Below are positions 42,327 to 57,300 of a DNA stretch of 64,000 nucleotides, piece by piece. The position numbers and the translations under genes are program-made. The notes beneath the pieces are model-generated. The model had not been told where the DNA came from and did not search any database. It saw only the letters and a list, made by a program, of their open reading frames with translations. The first letter of the stretch is position 1, and each line of letters begins with the position of its first letter. The stretch is taken from positions 386,501 through 450,500 of the forward strand of contig OX465104.1 of NCBI GenBank assembly GCA_949987565.1. Direction: 5' to 3'. The stretch is from Luidia sarsii. Taxonomy: Eukaryota > Echinodermata > Asteroidea > Paxillosida > Luidiidae.

Positions 42327-45300
42327 GTAAGTTCTACCATGGAGGAAGGTTTTACGGTTGCACGGATTCTTTAATAATTAAGAATTTAAGGCAAATTTGT
42401 TTGTACTTTGTAAACATAAAATGCAAAGCCAATTAGGGCCTACTTGATTTAGTATGCTGACGACGCCCACACGGGAAAGATTTTAGTTTAATCACAAACA
42501 CGGTTTATATTGACTTAGGCCTAATTAAGAAGCAGATAGGTATATTAATGTCATGAAATGCCCGATCTAGTTTTCTCGAGTCCCCTGCTTGTTATTGAAT
42601 AATGTTATATGTTATTGTTAACATGTCATTACTTTTATTACTAGGGTCTAGGGACAAATTTTGATTTATACCATTCAAGGCTTCAGTCTTCTAAACCCAA
42701 ATTAGACCACCAATAATTTAATAAACCTTTTCGACGTTCGCAAAGCATCAAGGGTATACATGACAAACTTGACATATTTTTATCACACAACTCTATGGCA
42801 AAGCACAAGTTAAGTTCGTGATTTGTTTGATTTTTTCCCCAAAAACTAGATGAAGTTCAGAAATGAAACTCACACAGAATTTTTATCTAGATACCAGCAA
42901 CAATATATATTTTTGTTGAAACGTTCAGTGGGTAGTTTCGGAGAAATCAGTGAAAATTCCCTCAGTGACTTGATGGCAAACGGAGTGCGTGCATGCAGCT
43001 GCACGCATACGTACACAGCACACCGCTCTGGCTCTGTGTACATGTACATGTACCAGTGCTCTTACCATCTGAGCTATCCAGCCCTTAGATGGTGGCCTTC
43101 CCAAATAGTCAACTAGTCTTTGCTGGGGTGTGGGCGCCAGTCAGAAGCAATTAACCATTAACTGCCGTATATCTCTAGGGATCACACCCCCGCTTTAATT
43201 CAGACAACCAATGGTTGTAAAGATATTTTTTAGATATTTATTGTCAGGAAATTACACCAATCATCACTTTGCAGGCAGGCAGGTGCTAACCTTGACTTTT
43301 TAAAAAGGCAAATTGCAATTTACGCACATCCTGTCAGTACCAACGGGCCAAGAAGATGCAACAACGGTCGTTTTCACACCTGCCCTTTGTCTTCAGCATT
43401 CATCATTAACTTGACCTTGGTCGTTGTTTGAACACCATGTTCCCAAAAGTGACGGGTCTGTCGCAGAATAATAAAGGCTTTTTACGTTCCCAGGTTGACA
43501 AATCAATGCAGATAGCCAAACACATCTGCTTATTTTTCTTTCAACTTCAGTTCAAGACAGATTGAATGTGAACATCTGAAAAGTTCTTTTGTGCGAATTC
43601 CAAATGCAGCACAAATTGATTGACCATTAGTTAACCCTAACCCAGCGAAATTCTGTGTTTTGCTTGGTACCGTATACTAAATTTTACTACCGGTACTTAG
43701 TATTTTGTAGTGCTGTGACCGGTGGATATGTGATCAGAGTTGGAACCTAACTCTTTTTTCTTTTCAACTGGCCAGCCAGGCCACTAGACTTTAAATTTGG
43801 ACCAAACTTCCATAATTATTCTCAACTGGCCAGCATTTTGCTGGACAGTGTTCTCTGTCTCTCTTCAGGAGTGAAGCCCTCTGGATCTGATCAAAACTAC
43901 ACTCAGAAAAGAGATTCTCGTACATGGTGTCACCGCAAACCTACTCTTTAGTAACGTACCACCACCATGCATAGCCTAAAGTCTTATGTTATCCAGCAGT
44001 CAATTGCACCAAACACATCGTAACTTACGATCAATCGCAAGACAATGAGCGATGCACAGAAACCAATACGGCCTATCGCAATTTACGACGGGCTATCTAT
44101 CGTAAGCTGAGTTATGATGAATCGTAAGGCTTTGTGAAATGCACCCCTGAAGTGTTTACTAATACTGCTATCTTGACACATTTTGGGCATGTGTAGGAAA
44201 TACTACATGGAGGTGAAGCGCTTGGAGGATGCCTTTGACCTCTCTGGTCCTGACAAGCCTCAGAGACACTACCCAAACCTGAAACCGGTGAGTGGACATC
44301 GATCGGACTTGTATTTCAGACCTAGGAGACTGAGTTTGTGTCTGAGTCTTAAGTCACTTCTCTCAAGTCTGGGGCATCCAGATTGAGTCACGAGTCATCC
44401 AGGTTCACATTGGGTCACAAATGATCCAGGTTGAGCCCATGTCAAGAGTCATCCGGGTTGAGCCTGTGTCCTGAGTAATCCATGTTGAGTCTGAGTCACG
44501 AGTGATCCGGTACGAGTCTTGAGACACGAGTAATCCAGGTTCACATTGAGTCACAAATGATCCAGGTTGAGCTCATGTCAAGAGTCATCCGGTTTGAGCC
44601 TGTGTCATGAGTAGTCCAGGTCTAGTCACAAGTCATTATACAGTAGAACGTCACTATAACGAATGTCGATATACCAAACATGCGACTATAACGAACATGC
44701 CCTTTGGCTCCCGATTTTTGTGTAGAAAATAATGATATGGCCGTAACTGCTATAACGAATGACCCCTATACTGAACAATTTTCATGGATGCCGGGATGTT
44801 TGTTATAGCGACGTTCCACTGTAGTCTGGTTGACACTGCCAGTTTTGCATGATGTTTAATCCTCCTCTCACTGCTTTGTTGCAAACCAGAGACCCACCCT
44901 GCTGTATGATGGACTGCATGATCGCGCCCTCAAGCATTACTTCCGTAACGCTGAGGTCAAGAAACACCTTGCCCAGATGAAGCCCTGCACAAGCCAGACG
45001 GAGCGTGAGTCCAAAGTCAGGTGAGACTGGGAAGATTTTGTTCAAGTGTTTTAGGCTCCCATGCTTTGATTTTTTCTAAAAAACGTAGAGCGTCTCATGT
45101 TTGCTGGCTTTTATGTTCACCTTCTCCACTTCTCTTTTTGATCTGCTGCCTTGAAGCATCCCTCCTCCAATCCCTTCCCTACTCCCTGGCCTACCCTTTG
45201 ATTGCTGGTTTAGAAGTGCTAAAAGAAGTGCACTCAATTGTGGAGATGTGTATTTCAACAAGGGTTTGCCCTACTCCAAGCATCACTAAAAAACACTAAA

Positions 45301-48300
45301 ACACTTCACATGTATGCTCAGTGCTTTGCCCCAAATGACTGCCAAAAAAATTAAGGCAGCTCAGGTGGGATTCGAACCCATGACTCCTGTTTTCGAGTGA
45401 AGGGTCATATGGTAGTGGATTTGTGTCTGTATAGTGGCTGGTACCCTGCTGCATCATAGAAATGATATGATTTTGAAGGGCAAACCCTTGTTGAAGTATA
45501 TTCTCCTCAATGCAAAATCATATTATATCTAAGGCATGTTTTTTTTAATTGATTCAAATATTTAAATTTTGATGAATATATTCGTTATTACATGTTCATT
45601 CTTTTCTTGTAGGCGAGATGTTGACAACTATATGGAGAAAATTCATTGCACCGTAAGTGGAATTGAATGTCTTGCCTGACGAGTGTTTAATTAAACTATT
45701 CAGCTGAAAAGCCCAAAACTTAAACTTTATCTTTAAGTATCCGAACTGTGCATAAAACGATTATGTCGCTGAAGGAAATTATGTAAAGATCGATGTACGC
45801 TGTGACTTACTACCAGAAATGTCATTTTTTTTAATCCCATTTCTAATTCAATTTTCAATGTTATCTTCACCTGACAGAGTCCCTACACCAGTCTCGTGAA
45901 GGCCAAACCTCCCCCAAAGAAAAGGTGAGGAATTGTTGTCCAATTTCGTTCCCAATCGATTGACCTCTTTGGTGATTCCACACAAATTTAATTGATTGGT
46001 GGATGGATTGACTGAATAAGTGATTGATTGATCAGTGTATTGACGACTGATGAAGTGATTGATTAATGCAATAGATTGACCGACGGAATAACTGACCGAT
46101 TGGCTGACAAGTTGATTGAATGACTCAGACTGACTGAATGATTGATTTGATTTGACTGATTCGGTTTGATTGATTGATTGACTGATTGACTGATTGATTC
46201 ATCAATTAATTGTTTTTGTCTTGAAGGAGGGGTAACTTTCGAGGAGGACCGTTGTTACTTCGCTCTCGCCACGGTCCTCAGCTGTCCAAAGGAGAAGCAG
46301 ATAGGCTGGTCAATGCTGCCACTAAGCTGCTAGTGGCTACTGTAAGTCATTCTCTGTCAGTCAGTCCGTCTGTTTGTCTTGCTATCAATACAGGCCTGGT
46401 AAATTTTGTGAAGAAATCACCAACACTGCTAAAACAACAAAGTTACTATGATTGTGTCAATGAGAATCTAAGTCAGGCAGGATGTTGTTGATTTAAAAGG
46501 TTTATGATGACACAGTGTGATGCATCTATTATGCGAGTACTTGTGTGTGTGAAGAGAGCAATTGCTCAGTGTTTTGGGGAAGTATTTACTCATGTTGACC
46601 ATGTGACACATGCACTGTATTCAAGGTGCACACGGGAGCCATTGAATGACCAGTCAAATGGAATGTCAACCTCTCTAACCATGTTAAGTTCAGACCCATT
46701 TCCTATTCCTGAATCTCACGCTTCTAACTCCCTTTGCACTGGACTGCCCGAACTCCTGGTTGCTCGGAAAAACCCAAGACAAACTAAGAGGTGGCTGGAG
46801 CACCAGGCACATCAACTCATAAACTTGCCAACAGAGGGCAGCAGACAATTTGACTGGTTGTCTTTCTCTCCAAAATGCAGCATTTTTTGTATGGACTTGT
46901 CAGAAGGAGACATGCTTGATCTTCAGTTGATTTGCAGTGCTCCACCAGTTGGAATGAAATCAATAGTTGTTCCTCTGTTGTTGTTTTATGCAGGAGACAA
47001 TTCCACTAGACCAGAGGCAGAATGGGCGTCACCGTTCGGGAAAGGTAAGTACGAAATTTGCAGACTTTGTTTTACTGCAGTCTTTGTCAGGATGGGGGCG
47101 CCATTCAGGAACATTTATCCATGTAAACAACTGCTGTATATCTCCAGGGATCATCCCCAGTTTTCATTCAACCAATTGTTGTAAACCTAGCGACATGAGT
47201 TTTGGGGATTACACAAACGGGGATCTATTTGGTATTACATTAAGTGATATTTGTTTATTTCTTTACGAAAATCGTTTGCAGAATTACAGAGAGGATGGTC
47301 GTGCGGCATCCAGCCTGCCCCTGCTCTACGGCAGTGGGGGAGGTGGGGAGGACTACGGCCACGCCCCCAGGCGGCCAGACCGGCCCAAGTCCACCTACGG
47401 CAACCGGCCAGCGGGTCGGCCGCGTTCCTCCTACGGTGAGCGGCCACGGCCCAAATCAGCGGCCGCCGACACGAGCCGGCCCAAGTCTGCTGCGAGGACC
47501 TCGCCAAGTACGGCGCGCTATGGCTATGACTCCATGGGCCGCAAGATCAAGCTGAGACTGGAGGTGAGATGCTCAAGGAATAAATGTCACCTGCAGAGAA
47601 ATCTGTCACTTGTCCTCACCACACTGATTTGTCTTCCCTTCTAATGGCCCTGTCAAAACCTCTTTGGAATCAAGCAGAACAGGCCAGAATTAAGAATGTT
47701 TCAAAATGTCATTTGAACGAATAGAATGTGCTTTGAACCTAAATGATTCTTGCATATTCCTGATGGTGTAGTAGCTATCGACAGCAGCTCGGATGTAGTT
47801 GGAACACAGTGGGTGTATTTAGAATGCTAGTGGAATGCCCTCAGAATGTTCAGACTGCACTTTGAATTTCTATGAATATGCAAAGAATTTTAATTCCAAA
47901 GGCATTCTGACCCATACATTGAATATAAGGGCAAGCCCTAGTAGCTAATGTAGCACTACCCATTTACCCAAGGCAATCTGCTCCTAGCTCAATAAGCTAA
48001 CCAATTTCAAGTAAGCTTCCCAAAACTTGTCCGATTTTCTGACCTTTCTCAAATGCTACAGCTTTGGGTTTACTTAGTTTACTTGTTCTGAGTTGTGGTG
48101 TGTTTTTGGGTCTATCTTTGCAGCAACCGAGGCACTATGAGGCATCAGAGTCAGACCAAGATCCAGACGATTATGAGGAGGACTTTGAAGACTCTGTGGA
48201 CAACAGCATGAACATCCTGGTACCAGTCAGGGGTCGTAGCCAGTCACCAGAATGGCTCAAGTAAGCACTCGTCCATTTGTCTTCCAAAATATTCAGATTT

Positions 48301-51300
48301 ATCTCCTGAAGTGGATTTCACTAAGCCTTATGATGCATCATAACTCAACTTACGATGTGATAGGCCTTAAGGTTTCTGTGCATCACTCTTTTTTCTTGCG
48401 ATTGATCGTAAGTTAGGATGAGTTTTGTGAAATCATCTGCTAGGTTCATGACCCTCTCTCCCCTTTTCACTGAAATGCATCCCCAAAGTGGATGCAGCTT
48501 TTTTTTCAATTACAGACAAAGGAAAAACAGACTGGAAATAAATAATGGAAAAACAGACTGGAAATAAATAAAGGAAAAACAGACTGGGAGCTGTTTGCAA
48601 CAACTCAAAAATATAGAGGGGGGGGGGGAATGTTTTCATTCTTAGCAGGGCCATTCTTTTCCAAGGGTCAAAATGTCAGACACACTGCCTTTTTGAGATT
48701 CTCATTTTGACCATTTTTCAAATTTAATTTTTGTTTTATTTTTGGATGGGTGTCATGCAGTATCCAAATGTCCAAGGTGGATATGAACGATCATGACAAC
48801 TACGAGGAAGAGGAGGAAGAGGAGGAGGATGTAGAGGATGCCGTGAGCCAAGGGGACGATGTCCTGCACAGCATCGACAACACAACGCAGACAGGCCGTG
48901 AGACCAGCTGCCAGACAGTGGAAGAACAGGACCGTAGCAAAGACACGCAGACAAGACGGGCAGAGACAGAAGCCTGCATGACGGACCCCTACCAGTCAGA
49001 CATGGCCATTCAGACTGCCCCACCCCCCATCACCTCGGGAACCCAGACCCTGGTCCCACCCCCCGAGGTCTCCACCCAGACGGTGCCTGCCGCACCCACC
49101 ATCGGCACGCAGACCTTTCCTGAGGTCTACTGTCAGACCACACCCATCATGAACATGGAGACGCAGACTGACGTGCACCAGCCTGATGTCGGCTGTCAGG
49201 TGGAGCCACCGCTGGAAGTCGGTGTGCAAGTAAGTGGTGTGCGGGAGTTTTACCTTAAAAGTTATCAATCTGAAAACTGAGGGGTGCTTGATGTTTTGAT
49301 CCTTGCAGGACCATTTCTTCATCCCAAAGCAGAATGCTATTCAATCCCAGCAAAGCCATTTCTCAAAAGCAGAATGCTATTAGATCCTAGCAGAACCATT
49401 TGCCAGTAGGGCCGTAGTCTGAAGAAATTGAAGCTTAATCGAGGTGTTAGGTTGTCAATAAGATGCAATCCCTCATCTCAGCCACACATTCTATCTATCC
49501 CAAGGTGTAGAACGGAGAGGTATCATCAGAACAGCTTCTTCCCTCGTTCTGCCTCTCTCTGGAATTCCCTTCCTGGTTCTTGCTTTCCCCCTTCCTTTGA
49601 TCTTGCTCTTTTTAAAAGGAATGGTAATTCCTATATCCAGCCTTCCTGAGTACCTCTCTATCTCTTTTCTCAAGCCCTTAACCTGGAGTGTTTTTTCAGC
49701 CTTGTTTTGGGCGATTTTGCTTTAAAATATCACTTATTACTGTTACTACCCCAAGATGTTCAAGCCGTGTGCTTTAACAGTGTGCAACATTTCTGCGTCA
49801 ACATTACAGGTGGACCCGCCCCCACCACCCCCGTCCCCGCCCCCATCCCCGCCCCCAGAGCCTGAGCCCGAGGACTACGAGTTCCTGAAGCACGGACCTC
49901 GTCTGCGAGCAGGCAAGCGCACCATCTACGAGCTGAGCATCCACACGGGCAACAGGCTTGGTGCCAGCACACGGGCAGACGTCCAGGTGACACTGTACGG
50001 CCAGCAAGGCAACACCGGCAAGATCAAACTGAGACAGAGCCGGGACAGCAAGGACGGCAAGAAGGTCAAGTTCCAGAAGGGTCAGGTGAGTCAGGGGTCA
50101 GGGGTCAATGGTTTTTGGTCGCAGCCGAGGCGGTTTGATTAGTTTCCCCCTCTCTCTCCCTGCCTAAAAAGTGACTAAAAAATGAGCCTAAAAGGAAAAT
50201 CTGACAAAGTTAATGGTGTTTGATGTGACCTTTTTGGTGTCAAAGGTGAAAGAATCCATCAAAGTTTTATTTGTTACCACCTTTTTGGCTCCCCTCTCCC
50301 TTCAGAGCCATACATGATGTCACCGCAAACCTCCTACTTGGTATTTCCACCATGCAAACCTTCAAATCTTATCATACTTCTTCTCTTCAGATTGACGTCT
50401 TCAAGGTGGAATCCTACCAGGTGGGCAAGATTGAGTGCATTTGCATCGGTCACGACAAGAGAGAACTTGGTAAGACACTCATAGACTCCTTAGATTTCAC
50501 TTCCCGTGGCTGTCAATGGGTGAGGGATGGAAGGGGAGGGAAACATGTCTTCCCACTTTCAGAAGAGGGGAGACATCACATTATTTCCTCTCCCCTCCAC
50601 ACACACACACGAATGTTGCATGCTGCTTATTGACTGACTTAAAATTACCCCCAAAACATCACTATCATTTAGACAAAATAGAGATAAATTTTTTTCAGAG
50701 ACCTGTTTGCCTTTGAGAAAGGACCTGCTAGGATCAAATCATCAGGCCCGCCCAATTTTCAGAAAATCAAACCCTGTTGATTGAACTTCCTGTGTGTGGT
50801 TTGCCTGGTTTCCTCCTGACAGGCTGTGGATGGTTTCTGGACAAGGTCATGATCCGTGAGTACGGCGATGACGTCACCTACGAGTTTCTCTGTGAACGCT
50901 GGCTCTCTGCCCAAGACGAGGATGGCAGGACAGTCCGCACCATCCCTGTCACCAACATCATCATGGGTAGGTGCTAGATCCTGAGCCATAGCCATAGCCC
51001 TAGCTGTATAGCCCATAGCTTAGCAAATACAGCTGTCTGTATCGTGTAATGGCTACACGAACACTCAGAGATAAGCCCTCATTGACTTATCACTAACTTG
51101 TGGTAAACCACACCACCAGGGGTGGATTTCACAAAGCCTTATGATGCATCGTAATGCATAATCCATCGTAAGTTGTGATACACCATATGGTCTCTGTACA
51201 TCGCTAATCGTCTTGTGATCGATCGTAAGTTACGATGGTTTCGGTGAAATTGACCACAGCTGTTATAAAGTGTTTGTTTGTTTGGTTGTTTGTGTATCAG

Positions 51301-54300
51301 ACGTGTCCTCCAGTTCCCAGTCGGAGGTAGAACGCAGCGACTACGTGGAGAAGAGCCCTGACAGCAGCGCCTACTCAGACACCGACCTCCGACTGCAGCG
51401 GGTCACCGACATGGACGGTCACTTTGTCCGGACATCTCCCACTGCTGCAACAACCAGCAAGACCACCAACCCGCAGCGACCACGATCCCGCAGCGGTTAC
51501 ACCCAGGAGCCTGAGCGACACCGAGGACACCGTCGCCACCACCGGCGACAACGCGACAAGAAAGGTCGGAAGAGCGGCAAGGGATCGTCCAAACGACGGA
51601 AGGGTCGAACGCCGGTCACTACCTCGGCCAGCGAGACAGACACGGAGACAGACTCAGACAGCGATGTAACCTCTCATGGCTCATCTAACAGCGATGATGA
51701 CGACGACGATGACTACAGCGGCTCCAGCAGGACTGGCAGCAGCTCTGGAAGTGACAGCGGCGGCTCAAGCAGCGGCGGCAGTTCGTCATACGGCCGCAAG
51801 GCGGATGGCGCCAGTGGCAACAATTCCATTCGCAGCGGGAGACACCGTGACCGCAGCAGCAAGGGACCCAGGGATGAAGGAGAAGAGGCTGACCTTCCAT
51901 CCTCTCCCAACGAGCCCAGTGACAATCTATCAGCGTCACAAAGGACAGCGAGTGACGATGGCAATGCCAGCAGCAATGGCAGCAGCACGGCGCAGTCAGA
52001 GAATCCGTCCAGCGACTCCACGCCCAAGCCGGAGCTGCGGGGAGCCGGTGACTCTGAACCATCTGGTGCTGAGGAGAAGGGCACCGGGGATTACATGTCT
52101 GGATTTCAGGTAAACCTCGCCTTCAATTTCACAGATGCAGTTCATCTCTTGTGTCCTTCATCTTTCAATCAATCAAGCATGCAAAGATAGCATTGATCCT
52201 GAAAATGAAATGCTTAGTGGTGGTAGATTATGATGGGTGCTCCTCAGCATGCCATTGTGTGGTAGCTGTCCACTTTGGATCTTGACATCTCAAACTGTTT
52301 CAATCCTTTGCATCTCAAACTTTGAGCTGGCGCCTCTAACTTCTGGTATTTCATCCTTTGAATTCCATACATCAGATATTACGCTTTCAGTCTTGATTTT
52401 GAGTATCAACCTTTGAGTCTCACACACTGGTATCTCAGTAGGTGTCTCCATCGCGTATGATATCTCACACTTTGAGTGACAAAAATGGTATTTCCAAGTT
52501 TGGGTCTCAAACTCCTTATCTTGAGTGAGTTTCAAACTTAGTGTCTCATCTTTGAGTCTTGGAACCTAGCACCCTTAACTCTGGAGTTTGCTGTGTCTCC
52601 AATTTGGCATCTCCCTTTGTGGAGTCTTGACATCTTCTTGTCGTCTTCTTCCTGGTCATCCTTGCAGGCCGCCTTAAAGATGAAGGAGCAGCAGAGGGAG
52701 GGAGCAGAGACGGCCAAGAAGGAGCAGGAGGAGGAGGAGGCGGAGAGACAACGCCAGGAGGCAGAGGCCTTGCTGACTGGACCGTCCATCCATGAGAGCT
52801 GCAAGAAGAATGACCTAGACAGGATCAAGAGGCTGGTGCAGCACAATGCCGAACTCATCAAGTAAGGGCAACCACCCCCCCCCCCCATAAAAAATGATTT
52901 CTGTAATGATTATTGTAATCAGTAAATGATGGCATACACAATGATGCAGGAGTTGTCGCTTCAAATCCCACCTGTAATTGCTTTTAGAGATACAGAAACA
53001 AAACTAGCACACCGGTAAGATCAGCTTTATGGCTCGTTTCTCACTTTTGATCCAGCTCGTCGGACGAACGGGGCTGGACACCACTCCACGTATCCGCGGC
53101 CAACGGACGGCTGGCCGTGGTCAAGTATCTGGCGGCCAACGAGGCCAGCATCAGTGGCCTGACACCCACCGGCTACACGGCCATGCACCTGGCTGCTATG
53201 GGAGGCCACCTGGCCGTCATGAAGGTTCTGGCCGCTATGGGGATGAGCGTAGAGTGCAGGACAGTGGATGAACAGACTCCTCTACACATGGCTGCCATGA
53301 GGTGAGGGAGACTGGGGATTGCTGGTAACAAACGACCCAAAGAGCTCTTCAATTGTGCTTGAAACTGTTTTTACATGCCACGAGTAGACTTTCAGTCAGT
53401 CCACTTCCAGAGTGTGTCTGAAAGAAAGTATTCATGTTTCAGAAATTACTGTCAAAAGCTAGCTGGCTGGCTGGCTGGCTTGCTGACTGACGGAATGGAT
53501 AGATTGTTGACTGATTGGCTGATTGGCTTGCTGGATGAATGGCTGGCTGGATAGTATGTTGATCAGTCTGTCTGTTGGTTGTTGGGTCTGCAGGTCAGTC
53601 TATTGGCCAGTCAGTTAGTTGGTCATTGCATCTGTCGGTCAGTTAGTCAATTGGGTGACAATGTGGTCTGTTGATTGAATACTTAGGCCTATTTAGTTCA
53701 GTTGATTATATAATCATTTGGTATGCACAGTGTCAGATGGTCATTCCATCACTCTGCCGATCACTCATTTGTCTGACCACTCAGTTCTAATGGTCCTTCC
53801 CATCCATCCACAGCGGTCATCTGGAGTGCACCAAGTGGCTGGTGGCCAATGGAGCACCGCTGGACGTCATCGACAACATGGGCAGGACGGCCTTTGACCT
53901 GGCTGAGGAGTACCAGCACGCTGAGGTCGTGACCTGTCTGACATCCTGCCAGCGTGAGCTAGAGAGACAAGACAGTTCCTTGTCAATGTTGCGTAGCAGG
54001 TAAGAGGCAAACCAACCACACAGCTGCCAATCCCTGCCTGAGCTTCCCTTGATTTGATCAAATTGTTCTGGACAATTTGGAAAAACAAAATGGAAAAAAT
54101 GGAAAACTGAATTAGTTGAAATGCTTCTGACTGGTGCCCCCACCCAGGCAAAGACTAGTTGACAATTTGGGAGGCCACCATCTAAGGAATGGATAGCTCA
54201 GATTGAAGAGCACTAGTACACAAAACCAGAGGTCTCGTGTACATATCCTGGTCCAGTCAAAGTTTTCTTGGCTATTTTTTTTATTTGTTCAAACTGGTTG

Positions 54301-57300
54301 CCAGTTGGTTTTCCATTGATTTGTTTGAAACAAATTGGCAACTAATCTTTGCTGTTATTTTGACTGCAATTTTGTTTCTTGGGAATTGATTCAACGTTTG
54401 AGGGAAGATGTGATGTGTTTTGCGAAAATAAGTCGCAGTGGGGTAAAATCAAGGCCAGGGTTTTGAACCGCAAAACCTTCTTTGATTCAAGTCTTTAGAC
54501 TGAAAAATCTAGTTTCCAGCCAGCAAATATGGAAATGTGGAAACTAACAAAGCAGTATAAACTGAAATCAGAAAATTGATATTCAGTTGATTTTTCCTTG
54601 CACTGGAATCAACCCAAACACACCAATGGGTGTATTTCTTTCTTTGTTGAATTTTCCTCTTTTTTTTGTTAGTTCTCGTATGCATGTCACGGTACCAATT
54701 CCTTTCTGTAAACGTTTTCCTTTTTATCTTCCAACAAACTTCACTTGCAAGTTTTCCAATGCTCTTTTGTCATTCATTGTTTGGAATGGTGCCTTCAATT
54801 GTGTGTGGTGTTTGTGTCTAATTACTTGTGTTCTGAGCAATCATGCAAGCACACACACTGATGAAGCCATGTACTGAAGCCATTGACCAGTGTATCTCAG
54901 CAACACCACTCAACCTTTCAAAACAGTTTCTAAAACTAGGTGCTTTGCCTCTTTTGGTCAAATACTGGTGAAAGGGGGTATCCTCTCATCATTTGCAATA
55001 CTAAAGTAGTCAGATTTCAAGCAAATCCGAACACAGGTTTTTTTTTCAAGCAATGGATTCACCAACTTGGTTATTTGTTAGTTCCTATTCTGGAAATGTG
55101 TGAGATTTTCACAGCATTCTGAAAATGTCCGCAATTGTCACAATACTTGATTATTATTTTTTTCAATAAAATTGTCAAAGGAGCGCATACAGACATTCCT
55201 GTAAACCCATAATTGAACAGTCCCCATCTGAAAAGCTAGCATTCTACCACCCCTTCCCCCTCCCCAAAAAACTAAAATGAAACAAAACTCCAAGCCCAAA
55301 CAACCCCACATTGTGGTTTATGGCGTCCACAGATCACCCAGCATGGGGTCCCAGAATCATCGGTCTCGATCTTCTTCCGATAGTGAGAGAGGCACACAAA
55401 AGGTATGCCTTAGTCCATCACACCAACATGTACACTGTACCATGTACCACGTAGTCTACATAGATGAATGTATAGCAGCCTAACATACATGTATACCCCA
55501 TGCACTAAGACTGGGCCCTGCTTTTTTAGACTAACATACTTCATGCTATCCTTCATACAGATTGAGCACAATCTTTGTACTCAATTCTCACTAATGGACG
55601 CATTTTAACGCATCTGGATAATGTTAATGTGAACTGTATCTATTGTATGCATGTAGGATGCACATTTGCCAAATGGAACGTGTCACTCAGAGATCAGCAG
55701 CATAATTTGCATGTCATGCAAGGCCTCTTTGCATATTCATGAGATCTGTTGTGAATTATTCACAATGCATCATTGCATATTCATGAGATCTGTTGCGCAT
55801 TATTCACAAGGTCTGCTTTGTATATCCACAAGGATTGCTATGCATCATTCATGAGTTCTTTGCATAATTCATGGTGCCTCTACATTTTTCATGAAACATG
55901 CTTTCCATATTCATGAGGCTCTACATTATTCATGAAGCAAGATTTCCATATTCATGAGGCCTGTACATTATTTATGAAGCTTGTTTTGCATATTCATGAG
56001 GCCTTCTCCGCATTATTCATGAATCGTGCTTTGCCTATTCATGCAGCCATAATTCAGATTCATTGCTAATAAATGTTAACCTTGTCCTTCTCCGCACTCT
56101 GAATAGTCGTAAATGAATGGAATTCTCCAACTGCACAAAGCGCTGTTATTTTTGCGATGGCATTGGGCTTGGCTAGTACATGTACATCTCTCACTGTCCA
56201 TGCACTCGTCCTATCAGCTGTAGTTGCAAACCTCCCAGTCCCAATCTCCTAACCATCTGTTGCAACAATCTGATCTTCTGCCCACCCACGGTTTCATCTC
56301 AAGTAATTGGAGACTGTAATGTCATTTCCTCCTCCCTCTTTTGACCAAAGTCCTCTGAAATGTCAGCCTTTCCCACTCCCTTTGAATTCTGGTGGACGAG
56401 GCATTTCCAATAGAAAATTCAGCTTTTATTCACATCCCATTCCCCTTTCCATATTATGTACCTGAAAATGGTGCATAAATATGTGAAAGTAACCATTTTG
56501 TCTCTATTGAAGGGATGTTCAGATTCCATTTTTCTTTGAGAAACACTGCTGGGATTAAAATGCCATCCGGCCCTCTAACTTTGGAACCTATTTTCATTAT
56601 TTTTTATTTTTGTATTTGTCCCCATCAATTTCATTTCCCATTCTCTATCTTGACTTTCATTAGTGCCACTATCAAAGGGAGGGGCTATACTATAAATAGC
56701 TTCACATGGAAAACAGAATGGCAATCAGACTTTGGCAATTTGATACTCATTTGTAAATGTTTACATTTTTCTACTAATTTTAATTTGGCAACACCATTTC
56801 TTCATAGATCCAGCACTCTCAAACCCCTCACTCCACTTTCCCCAACATTGAGACGCTTTACAAGCTAACATTTTGTCCAGTCTTTTGCATTCCTTTTTCA
56901 AAGTTTTGAAATCCCTTCCCCGAAAAGGGAACTGTTTATAAAGCAGCACCTTGGATAACAAACTGATTCTTAAATTGACAAATATTGGAATGCTAGTTAT
57001 GAAGACAGTTTGTAAGCTCAATGCTGGCATAGTATGTCAGACGTCAACAAATGCTGTATCTTGAAGTCAAAGTACTTCTCAAGTTCTCAGACTCATGAAG
57101 TTTCAATCCTGGCAGAACCTTTCTCAAAAGTTTCTGTTTTTGAGTAAGGTCCTGGGAGGATCAAAACGTCAGGCCCTCTACATTTCTCAGATATGCATTT
57201 TGGTAATTAAGTCAGTAAGCAGCTTGCAACGCTTTGGAATGACTTAATGAATGTATTGGACCGTGAAAAACCAAACTTGTCATTTCATCAGCTCATCAGC

